A DNA stretch of 32,726 nucleotides from JAZQNF01 sp045641505 (GTDB lineage: Bacteria > Bacillota > Clostridia > Lachnospirales > Bianqueaceae). Position numbers and translations under genes: made by a program. Shown here one piece after another: positions 14,640-23,676 of this stretch. The notes beneath the pieces were generated by a model, which worked only from the letters and a program-made list of their open reading frames with translations, did no database searches and was not told the origin of the DNA. The DNA is taken from NCBI GenBank assembly GCA_045641505.1, contig JAZUHB010000062.1:1-32726 (forward strand), read 5' to 3'. Positions within the stretch are counted from its first letter, which is position 1. The number at the start of each line of letters is the position of its first letter.

Positions 14640-15059
14640 CTATACGGTTTCCGTTTTCATATTGACAAGTTCCTTGAGCGAGATGCCGTCGACGGTCTCG
14701 TTCAGGGAATCCATCATGCGTTTCCAGACGTACTTGATGACGCAGCCGCCCTCTTTTTCGCAGGGCTTGTCGCTGGTCAGGGAGCATTCCACGGGGATCA
14801 GGTCTCCCTCGCCGGCCCGCAGCACGTCGCCCACCGAGATCTCCCCGGACGGACGGGACAGGAGATACCCGCCCTGCGCGCCGCGGATGCTTTCGATAAG
14901 CCCGGCCTGCCGGAGCCTCGGCAGCAGCTGCTCCAGATAATTTTCCGAGACGTCGGTCTCCGCGGCGAGCTGCGTGACGCTCACCGGGCCCTGCCCCTCG
15001 GATGCCGCCAGCACCGCCATGGCTTTCAGACTGTACTGGCCCTTCGTCGTGATTTTCAT
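14640..15059 (-). CDS. iscR: Rrf2 family transcription regulator, IscR type
   Basis: A 139-residue DNA-binding protein. The winged helix-turn-helix covers about residues 1-70 (MKITTKGQYSLKAM, LAAETDVSENYLEQLLPRLR, GAQGGYLLSRP). Three cysteines suited to an Fe-S cluster are Cys92, Cys100 and Cys106 (ECSLTSDKPCEKEGGC); E. coli IscR has 92, 98 and 104, so the first spacing is two residues longer. Together with iscS and iscU directly downstream this points to cluster-sensing control of its own operon. ATG at 15059 with GGAGGA upstream; the in-frame sequence further upstream is leader and promoter. It ends in TAG, showing that amber is a normal stop codon in this genome. Confidence 0.92.
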   Translation of the reverse strand: MKITTKGQYSLKAMAVLAASEGQGPVSVTQLAAETDVSENYLEQLLPRLRQAGLIESIRGAQGGYLLSRPSGEISVGDVLRAGEGDLIPVECSLTSDKPCEKEGGCVIKYVWKRMMDSLNETVDGISLKELVNMKTETV

Positions 15060-15102
15060 TCGTTCCTCCAAAACCTTCCGGAGGCGGCGGACCGTCTCCA
15101 AA

Positions 15103-15126
15103 AATCCTATCATTTTGGTCGGGATT
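15103..15126 (-). promoter_or_regulatory. possible IscR operator over the transcription start
   Basis: AATCC and GGATT arms, 14 bases apart, sit directly downstream of the -10 of the iscR promoter. The arms are only 5 bp and the match to E. coli type-2 IscR sites is partial, so this is a weak candidate based on position. Confidence 0.3.
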
Positions 15127-15155
15127 ATTGTATCACTTCCGGAAATGACTGTCAA
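15127..15155 (-). promoter_or_regulatory. near-consensus sigma-A promoter for the iscR operon
   Basis: On the minus strand TTGACA (15155-15150), a 17-base spacer and TACAAT (15132-15127). It lies about 70 bases before iscR and is the only clear promoter seen for the eight-gene minus-strand run down to larA. Confidence 0.85.
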
Positions 15156-15168
15156 CGGGGATTCTTCT

Positions 15169-15197
15169 TTTCAAAACCGCTGTAAATATGTTATAAT
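15169..15197 (+). promoter_or_regulatory. extended -10 promoter for folT
   Basis: TGTTATAAT gives an extended -10 with TATAAT at 15192-15197; the -35 at 17-base spacing is a poor TTTCAA (15169-15174). The promoter is divergent from that of iscR. Confidence 0.65.
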
Positions 15198-15204
15198 ATC
15201 CGAT

Positions 15205-15250
15205 GAGGGCCGCGGCGGACCGCCCGCCCTCCCCTATTTTCCGTCAGGGG
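15205..15250 (+). promoter_or_regulatory. folT leader with two hairpins, the second covering the ribosome-binding site
   Basis: GAGGGC (15205-15210) can pair with GCCCTC (15226-15231). CCCCT (15231-15235) can pair with AGGGG (15246-15250), which is the Shine-Dalgarno of folT. The two stems meet at one base. The leader is too short and lacks the sequence of the known tetrahydrofolate riboswitch. Sequestration of the binding site is an inference from base pairing only. Confidence 0.35.
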
Positions 15251-15257
15251 GTATCCG

Positions 15258-15785
15258 ATGTTCCTGGAATCCTTCAAAGAGTTCAAGAAACTCCGTTCGC
15301 TCACGGGCCTGGGCATGTGCCTGGCGCTGGGCGTCATCCTCAGCTTTTTCTTCTCGGTGCAGCTCTCGCAGGAGCTGAAGCTGACCTTCTCCTTCCTTCC
15401 CCTCGCGCTGATCGGCATGATGTACGGGCCGTCCTGCGGCTTCATCGCCGGCGCGGCGCTGGACCTGATCTGCTATGTGATCAAGCCGACCGGCCCCTAT
15501 TTCCCGGGCTTTACGCTGACGACCGCGCTGACCGGTCTGGTCTTCGGGCTGTTCCTCTACAAAGGGCAGACCAAGCTCTGGCGCATGGCCGCCGCGAAGG
15601 TCCTGATCAACCTCCTGCTGAATCTTCTGCTGAACTCGCTCTGGCTGAAGCTCCTCTACGGCTCCGCCTTCTGGGCGATGCTGCCGACCCGCCTCGTCAA
15701 GAACGCGGCGCTCCTCCCGATCGAGATCGCGCTGCTGTGGCTGATCCTGGTGCCGGTCCGGAAATACCTGATGAAAAACGAATGA
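15258..15785 (+). CDS. folT: folate-type ECF transporter S component
   Basis: A 175-residue membrane protein with about six helices, the substrate-binding (S) subunit of an energy-coupling-factor vitamin transporter. The pattern fits the folate family: FLPLALIGMMYGPSCGFIAG (46-65), PYFPGFTLTTALTGLVFGLF (80-99), LLLNSLWLKLLYG (123-135) and LPTRLVKNAALLPIEI (142-157). The shared ECF module (EcfA1, EcfA2, EcfT) is not in the window; group II S components are normally scattered and use a common module encoded elsewhere. ATG at 15258 with AGGGGG upstream. It is transcribed alone, divergently from iscR, with its own terminator. Substrate as folate is family-based and not proven. Confidence 0.85.
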   Translation: MFLESFKEFKKLRSLTGLGMCLALGVILSFFFSVQLSQELKLTFSFLPLALIGMMYGPSCGFIAGAALDLICYVIKPTGPYFPGFTLTTALTGLVFGLFLYKGQTKLWRMAAAKVLINLLLNLLLNSLWLKLLYGSAFWAMLPTRLVKNAALLPIEIALLWLILVPVRKYLMKNE

Positions 15786-15797
15786 TTTCTTCCACGC

Positions 15798-15830
15798 AAA
15801 AAGCCGTCCCGTCCGGGGCGGCTTTCTTTT
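15798..15830. terminator. bidirectional rho-independent terminator
   Basis: An 11-bp stem AAAGCCGTCCC (15800-15810) / GGGGCGGCTTT (15815-15825) with one T-G pair and loop GTCC, followed by CTTTT; the A-run on the 5' side serves the minus strand. It ends folT and the convergent DUF4230 transcript. Confidence 0.88.
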
Positions 15831-15831
15831 G

Positions 15832-16569
15832 TTATTTCTGGAACTCGATCACGACGGAATACTCGCGGCTGATGGCGTTCACGACGGGCCGGAAGATCTT
15901 CCAGCACTCCATCGCGGCGAACTCGTCGGCCTTCGCGAAGAGCTCGTCCGTCTTCAGCTCCATCCACATCTTGGCGGTCACCTGATTGTAGAGGACGTTC
16001 TGATCCTCGGGCGTCAGCGTGAGCTGGCCGAAGGCCAGGAAGCCCTTCTCCGTATCGTAGAAGCGGATACGGTCATGATCGATCTTGACATCGTTCAGGA
16101 CCGCGTGCGGAATGGTGATACGGACCTCCTTCGCCTCCTTGTCGACATCGATCCAGATGCTCTTCATGTTCTCCAGATCGACCGTGAAGGTGCCGGTGCC
16201 GGAGAAGACCACCACCTGGCTCTTGCGGGTGATATCCCAGTTGAACAGACCCTCCTGCAGAATGGTGGTGGTGAGCTCGATGGGCTGCTCCATCACGATC
16301 AGCTTGCAGTTCTCCTTGGCCTCGCCCAGCAGCGCTTCGACGAACTCGGCGCTGAAATCGGGCTCCTCCTTCTCGGGCTTGCGGGTCAGGATCTTCACGG
16401 AAAGGACCGACGCGACGACGGCGCCGATCAGCAGGCCGATCAGCGCGCCGCGCAGGAACCAGACGAAGCGGCCTCTGCGCTTCCGGCCGTCCTTCACCTT
16501 GTCGGCGACCTTTTCCGCGATCTGCTCGGACATGCTTTCAGTCATTTTTTCGGTATCTTTTTCGGACAT
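15832..16569 (-). CDS. DUF4230 family membrane-anchored protein
   Basis: A 245-residue protein with a charged cytoplasmic head (MSEKDTEKMTESMSEQIAEK, then a basic KDGRKRRGR), one transmembrane helix at about 37-60 (FLRGALIGLLIGAVVASVLS) and an extracytoplasmic domain. The domain fits DUF4230: LTTTILQEGLFNW, a beta-rich GTGTFTVDLENMKSIWIDVD segment and VRITIPHAVLNDVKIDHDRIRFYDTEKGF. No function is established for the family as far as I know. ATG at 16569 is chosen on AAGGAGG; longer reading in frame runs into the reductase gene. It starts 10 bases after that gene, its ribosome-binding site overlapping the stop region, so the two are co-transcribed and end at the terminator 15798-15830. Confidence 0.8.
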   Translation of the reverse strand: MSEKDTEKMTESMSEQIAEKVADKVKDGRKRRGRFVWFLRGALIGLLIGAVVASVLSVKILTRKPEKEEPDFSAEFVEALLGEAKENCKLIVMEQPIELTTTILQEGLFNWDITRKSQVVVFSGTGTFTVDLENMKSIWIDVDKEAKEVRITIPHAVLNDVKIDHDRIRFYDTEKGFLAFGQLTLTPEDQNVLYNQVTAKMWMELKTDELFAKADEFAAMECWKIFRPVVNAISREYSVVIEFQK

Positions 16570-16579
16570 ATTTTCCTCC

Positions 16580-17677
16580 TTACTCCAGGGTCTCCGCGAC
16601 GCGGCGGAGAAGCTCCGGGATTTCGAGATGCTGCGGACAGACGTCCGCGCAGGCATAGCAGGACAGGCACTCGGAGGCCTGAGGATGCTCCTTGGTTGCA
16701 CGCGCGTAATCTTCCTTGCTCTTGGCGCGGTTGCCGTAGGTGAGGTAGCCGTTCATCACGCGGAAGAGCCGCGGGATCTCCATGCCCACCGGGCAGTTTT
16801 CCATGCAGTATTTGCAGGCGGTGCAGGGAATGGTGGGAGCGGACGCGAGCTTTTCGCGGACCGCGGTGTAGGCGGCCTGCTCCGCCTCGGAGAGGACGGG
16901 CACCTCGGCGAGGGTCGCCGTGTTCTCCTCCATCTGCGCGAGGGTGCTCATGCCGGACAGGACCGCGCGCACGCCGGGCAGCGACGCCGCGAAGCGGAGC
17001 GCTCTCGCCGGCAGACCGACCTCGGGGGCAACGCCGTCGAAGAGCGCGGCGGTCTCCGCGCCGAGCTCGGCCAGGGTGCCGCCCTTGACGGGCTCCATGA
17101 TCACCACGGGCTTCCCGAAGGAACGGGCGACCTCATAGCAGCGGCGGGACTGCACGGACGGGTTCTCCCAGTCGGCGTAGTTGATCTGCAGCTGGACGAA
17201 CTCCATCTCGGGGTGCTTCGTGAGGATCTCCTCCAGCACCTCGGGCGTATCGTGGAAGGAGAAACCGATCTGGCGGACTCGGCCCTCGGCCTTCAGTTTT
17301 TTCATGAAGTCCCAGAGACCGTTCTCGTCGGCGTACTGCACGTTGTCCGCGCTCATCGCGTGGAGCAGATAGTAGTCGAAATAGCCGGCGCCGCTGTTCT
17401 CGAGCGACTGGGCGAAAATCTCCTCCGCGGAGAAGCCCTTGGACTTCATCAGCCAGATGGGCAGCTTGTCCGCGATCGTGTAGCACTCGCGGGGATAGCG
17501 CTCGACCAGCGCCGCCCGCATCATGCGTTCGTTGCCGCCGTCCATGTAGGCACGGGCCGTGTCGAAGTAGGTGAAACCGTTCGCGAGGAAGAGGTCGACC
17601 ATCTTCGAGACCTGCTCCAGATCGGGCGCGTCGCCGATCATCGGCGGACGCATCAGGCCGAAACCGAGAATCTTCAT
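16580..17677 (-). CDS. aldo/keto reductase with a C-terminal 2x[4Fe-4S] ferredoxin domain
   Basis: A 365-residue cytoplasmic oxidoreductase. The N-terminal TIM barrel keeps the aldo/keto reductase tetrad: Asp39 (FDTA), Tyr44, Lys71 (DK) and His106 (LLHA). The C-terminal part holds two four-cysteine clusters, CTACKYCMENCP (285-296) and CLSCYACADVCP (337-348), each for one [4Fe-4S] cluster. This fusion is widespread in anaerobic Clostridia; the electron partner and substrate are not established. ATG at 17677 with AAAGGAG upstream. It lies 54 bases after leuS, with a GCGGGC/GCCCGC hairpin in the gap (17709-17725), and just ahead of the DUF4230 gene. Confidence 0.92.
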   Translation of the reverse strand: MKILGFGLMRPPMIGDAPDLEQVSKMVDLFLANGFTYFDTARAYMDGGNERMMRAALVERYPRECYTIADKLPIWLMKSKGFSAEEIFAQSLENSGAGYFDYYLLHAMSADNVQYADENGLWDFMKKLKAEGRVRQIGFSFHDTPEVLEEILTKHPEMEFVQLQINYADWENPSVQSRRCYEVARSFGKPVVIMEPVKGGTLAELGAETAALFDGVAPEVGLPARALRFAASLPGVRAVLSGMSTLAQMEENTATLAEVPVLSEAEQAAYTAVREKLASAPTIPCTACKYCMENCPVGMEIPRLFRVMNGYLTYGNRAKSKEDYARATKEHPQASECLSCYACADVCPQHLEIPELLRRVAETLE

Positions 17678-17731
17678 TCCGTTTTCTCCTTTACAGCAAA
17701 GACTTGAGGCGGGCGGAAAGCCCGCGGTGAC

Positions 17732-20140
<2,409 letters not shown>

Positions 20141-20164
20141 GATAGGTGCCTCGGTTCTTAGGAT

Positions 20165-21592
20165 TTATTCGGTAACGGCTGCGGTGGTGTCGACCCAGAT
20201 CGCGGGACGGACACCGAGATTCTCGACGCCGATGGTCAGGCCGACGGCGGAGTTGAACACGCCGGAGAACGTCACGACGGCGCGGTATTTATCGGACTGG
20301 CCCTGCGTGCGGGTCCAGTAGGTGCAGGTGTTCCAGGAGGCGTCGCGGAAGCAGCCGCGGGCCTCGGCGTAGGCCGTGACGGGGCAGAGACGGCTGTCCT
20401 CGTCCGGCATGTACTTCTTGATCTCGGACACGGTCAGCAGGTAGCAGTAGTCGCTGGAGTTGCCGCCGGTGGCGCTGACCGTCGTCTTCAGCACGTAGGG
20501 CGCCACGTAGCGGTCGAAGGCTGTCGTGTAGAACTCGCCGTTCAGGTACTTGCGGACGCTGCTGTCCTTCCAGTTGACGCCCAGGTCATTGCCGTAGCGG
20601 TCCTGGAGCATGGGGTGGAAGATCATGCTGTCGAGCGCGTATTTGCTGAGCAGGAGCACCTTGCCCTCCGCCACCGCGAGGACCTTCCATTCGATCTCCT
20701 CGGCGCCGTTTTCGAGGTCGTTATCCTGCTCGAAGAAGCCGAATTTCACGGTATCGCCCGCGACCGCCGCGCAGACGGCGGCGTACTGCAGCCGGCCCTT
20801 GGCGCGGGCCGCAAAGTCGTCGGCGTCCTTGTAGCCGCGGATCTGCACGAGGTATCCGTAGGCCGCTTCGAGCTCCTCCGCTTCGAAGGCCTGCGTGCCC
20901 ATCACGTACAGGCACTCGGAGGCCTGCGTGTCCGCGTCGGAGTAACCCCGGATCGAATCGAAGAGCGCGAACGCATCGGCGAACTGACCGTTCTCCATAA
21001 GCACGGCGGCCTTCCCGTAGTCGCACTCCCTGACGCGTTCGGCCGCGTCCTCGAAGCCGCCAAGCTTCACGAAGCCGGCGCGGGCCTGGTCGAACTTGCC
21101 TTCCTGAAGCAGACCCTCGGCGATGCGGTAGTAGCAGCGGTCGATCTCGGTTTCGCTTTCGGAATAGCCCCGGAGCGCCAGGAAGGCCTGGATGGCCTCC
21201 TCGTATTTGCCCTCTTCCTCGAGAGCAAGCGCCGCGTTGTAATCCCGCTCGAGGATCAGGGCCTTGCAGCGCTCGATCTGCTCCGCGCTGTCTTTATAAT
21301 CCGCGATCTTGCCGAAGGGAACCATCGCTTCCTCGTATCTCTGCTGCTCCAGCAGCTTGGTGCCGCGGGCATAGCGGGCCGCGGGCAGGATGTAGAGCTG
21401 GCTCACAGCCGAGATCCCGAGGAAGGCGGCCAGGAAGATCACCACGCCCAGGGCGGCGCGGCGTTCCCTGCGTTTTTCCTCTTTGGTCAGAACGTTTTTG
21501 GTTCTCTTTTTTTCTTTCTTCGCGGCTTTTTCCTTCGCGGGCTGTTCCTCCGCGAAGAAATCTTCCGACTTCAGCTCATCTTTCTTCGACAT
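20165..21592 (-). CDS. membrane-anchored tandem-repeat protein with DUF6273 domain
   Basis: A 475-residue protein. A lysine-rich cytoplasmic head (residues 1-46) is followed by one transmembrane helix at about 47-68 (LGVVIFLAAFLGISAVSQLYIL). Residues about 75-270 are short helical repeats of a TPR-like kind, each with a GxYEEAxxxFxxLxGYxDS pattern: RYEEAMVPFGKIADYKDS, KYEEAIQAFLALRGYSES, KFDQARAGFVKLGGFEDA and QFADAFALFDSIRGYSDA. The C-terminal 180 residues fit DUF6273: VKFGFFEQDND, IEWKVLAVAEGKVLLLSKYALD, WKDSSVRKYLNGEFY and a final GVRPAIWV. In other clostridial proteins this repeat-plus-DUF6273 architecture is common and of unknown function, probably binding a wall or protein ligand. ATG at 21592 with AGGGAG upstream and a consensus promoter; leuS follows after 24 bases. 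Confidence 0.85.
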   Translation of the reverse strand: MSKKDELKSEDFFAEEQPAKEKAAKKEKKRTKNVLTKEEKRRERRAALGVVIFLAAFLGISAVSQLYILPAARYARGTKLLEQQRYEEAMVPFGKIADYKDSAEQIERCKALILERDYNAALALEEEGKYEEAIQAFLALRGYSESETEIDRCYYRIAEGLLQEGKFDQARAGFVKLGGFEDAAERVRECDYGKAAVLMENGQFADAFALFDSIRGYSDADTQASECLYVMGTQAFEAEELEAAYGYLVQIRGYKDADDFAARAKGRLQYAAVCAAVAGDTVKFGFFEQDNDLENGAEEIEWKVLAVAEGKVLLLSKYALDSMIFHPMLQDRYGNDLGVNWKDSSVRKYLNGEFYTTAFDRYVAPYVLKTTVSATGGNSSDYCYLLTVSEIKKYMPDEDSRLCPVTAYAEARGCFRDASWNTCTYWTRTQGQSDKYRAVVTFSGVFNSAVGLTIGVENLGVRPAIWVDTTAAVTE

Positions 21593-21652
21593 GGTTTCTC
21601 CCTCGGCCTGACGCCGATTCCGTTATAAATCAGTACAGAATTACTTCATACA

Positions 21653-21681
21653 ATTATACTCTCCGCGGGCCCCGATGTCAA
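21653..21681 (-). promoter_or_regulatory. perfect consensus sigma-A promoter for the DUF6273-leuS run
   Basis: On the minus strand TTGACA (21681-21676), 17-base spacer, TATAAT (21658-21653), about 60 bases before the DUF6273 gene. No T-box leader is visible between this promoter and leuS. Confidence 0.9.
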
Positions 21682-21704
21682 CCGACAGGCCTCCCTCGGC
21701 AGGA

Positions 21705-21733
21705 TTGCGCGCTTTCCGGAAATGATGTATACT
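21705..21733 (+). promoter_or_regulatory. sigma-A type promoter for the ABC transporter genes
   Basis: TTGCGC (21705-21710), 17-base spacer and TATACT (21728-21733), 36 bases ahead of the ATG at 21769. The -35 matches only its first three bases. Confidence 0.55.
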
Positions 21734-21768
21734 ACGTAGGTCAATATCAAAGAAAGGTTTCATCGAAC

Positions 21769-23676
21769 ATGGCTCTGCTGCAACTGAAAGACATCGGCAA
21801 GATCTACGTCTCCGAGGGCAACGTCACCGTCGGCATCCGCGGCGTGAACCTCTCCTTCGACCGGGGAGAGTTCGTCGCCGTGACGGGCGCCTCCGGCTCC
21901 GGCAAATCCACGCTGCTGAACGTGATCAGCGGCATGGACAGCTACGAGGAAGGCGAGCTCTTCATCGAAGGCTGCCCCACCTCGCACTACAGCCAGACCG
22001 ACTGGGAGATCTACCGTCAGAACTATATTTCGTTCGTATTCCAGGATTACAACATCATCGACAGCTTCACGGTCCTCCAGAACGTGGAGCTCGCTCTCAT
22101 GGACATCGAGGACCGGAAGGAGCGCCGGCGCCGCGCCGTGGATCTGCTCCGCCGTGTCGGGCTGGGCGACCGGCTGCACCAGAAGGGCAGCAAGCTCTCC
22201 GGCGGCCAGAAGCAGCGCACCGTCATCGCGCGGGCGCTCGCCAAGGACAGCCCCATCATCCTCGCCGACGAGCCCACCGGCAACCTCGACAGCGAGACCG
22301 CGAAGGAGATCGTGGCGCTGCTTCGGGAGGTTTCCCGGGACAAGCTCCTGATCATGGTCACCCATAACTACGAGCAGGTCGAGGACACGGCTACCCGCCT
22401 CATCCGCGTCTACGACGGCGCGGTGGAAGCCGACACCTTGCTCCGGGACGCTGCTGTGCCCGCGGAGCCCGCTTCCCGTCCCGCCGGGAGCGCGGCAGGT
22501 AAGCCCCGATACTTCCGCGACGGCCTCACGCTCGGCGGCGCGGTGTTCTGCGCGAAGCCGATGCTCTCCTTCTTCCTGATCCTCTTCCTCACCGTCGGCG
22601 CGCTCGGCATCTTCGCGGTGACGTCGCTGTTCGACTTCTCCTCCCTCTTCGACAAGAGCTACATGTTCACGCCCCGCGAGGGCCGCGTGATCGTCTCGAC
22701 ACGCGACGGGAAGGCCCCCTCGCAGGAAAAGATCGGGGAGCTCGCGCGTCTCACCGGCGCGGAGAACTATCTCCTCTTCGATTACCCGCTGGACATGGGC
22801 GAACGGATGTATTCCTTCTCCTTCCCCGACTCCCCGGAAATCCGCTCCCGGCTCCGCTTCACCTACGGCGAGTTTCCCGAGCGGCTCTCCGTGGGCCGTC
22901 TGCCGGAAAAGGACAGCGAGGTCCTGCTCCTGCTCCCCATCGGTGACAGCGCCTTCTGGGGCAGCGACGAGATCCTCCACCCCTGCATGATCTTGCAGGG
23001 AGGCGAAGGGAAGAATCCCCCGATGTTCCGCGTGACCGGCATCTCCTATCTCTACGACAACACGCAGCCCTCCCGCATCGTCTTCACGGAAGCCGGCTTC
23101 TTCGCCCTCTGCGAAAAGCTGCAGGCCGACCGTCCCGACTACAGCCAGTTCTCCCTCCTCTTCGACAGCGACGACGAGGCGCGCGCGGCCGTCCGGACGC
23201 TCCATGATCAGGCCGGCGATTACGTGGCAGTCATGAGCAGCGAGACCTACGTCCCCAACGCGGCCGAGGTCATCATGGATTCGCTGCTGAACGTGGGCCT
23301 CGTCGTCCTCTGGGTCCTCTCGATCCTCTTCCTCGCGTTCTTCATCCACCTGTGCACCGGCCGCTCCGTGCAGAGCTTCCGGGACGACATGGCGATCCTC
23401 CGCTCGATGGGCATCCCGGTGCGCACCGTGAAGATTTCGGTCTACGTCCGGATGTTCCTCGCGATGATCCCCGCGGTCCTCGCGGTCTTCCTGGCCGCCT
23501 TCCTGATCTTCCGCTCGCCCAAGGCCAATCCGAACTTCACCTATCTGCCCTGGTGGGGCTACCTCCTCATCGTGCTCGGCATGATCCTCCTGACCTGGCG
23601 GATCACCGCGCGGCAGATGAAAAAGCTTTTCTCCGAAAGCGTCCGCAAGAATCTGGCAGGAGGTGACGCGCAATGA
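21769..23676 (+). CDS. ABC transporter, ATPase fused to FtsX-like permease (first of a pair)
   Basis: A 635-residue MacB-type half-transporter. The ATPase is N-terminal: Walker A GASGSGKST (40-48), Q-loop FQDYN, signature LSGGQKQR (143-150), Walker B IILADEP (163-169) and switch His199. The permease has a first helix at about 266-287, an extracytoplasmic domain of about 220 residues, then three helices near 510-535, 567-590 and 600-618, as in FtsX/MacB proteins. Such transporters move no substrate across the membrane in the usual way but use ATP to pull on periplasmic or lipid-embedded partners (antibiotics, lipoproteins, wall hydrolases). AGAAAGG precedes the ATG. The stop overlaps the next start (ATGA), so the two products are likely a heterodimer. 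Substrate unknown. Confidence 0.9.
   Translation: MALLQLKDIGKIYVSEGNVTVGIRGVNLSFDRGEFVAVTGASGSGKSTLLNVISGMDSYEEGELFIEGCPTSHYSQTDWEIYRQNYISFVFQDYNIIDSFTVLQNVELALMDIEDRKERRRRAVDLLRRVGLGDRLHQKGSKLSGGQKQRTVIARALAKDSPIILADEPTGNLDSETAKEIVALLREVSRDKLLIMVTHNYEQVEDTATRLIRVYDGAVEADTLLRDAAVPAEPASRPAGSAAGKPRYFRDGLTLGGAVFCAKPMLSFFLILFLTVGALGIFAVTSLFDFSSLFDKSYMFTPREGRVIVSTRDGKAPSQEKIGELARLTGAENYLLFDYPLDMGERMYSFSFPDSPEIRSRLRFTYGEFPERLSVGRLPEKDSEVLLLLPIGDSAFWGSDEILHPCMILQGGEGKNPPMFRVTGISYLYDNTQPSRIVFTEAGFFALCEKLQADRPDYSQFSLLFDSDDEARAAVRTLHDQAGDYVAVMSSETYVPNAAEVIMDSLLNVGLVVLWVLSILFLAFFIHLCTGRSVQSFRDDMAILRSMGIPVRTVKISVYVRMFLAMIPAVLAVFLAAFLIFRSPKANPNFTYLPWWGYLLIVLGMILLTWRITARQMKKLFSESVRKNLAGGDAQ

Noticed and set aside
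15205..15257. Tetrahydrofolate riboswitch ahead of folT
   Set aside because: The leader is about 50 bases and lacks the conserved sequence blocks of that riboswitch; only two simple hairpins are seen.
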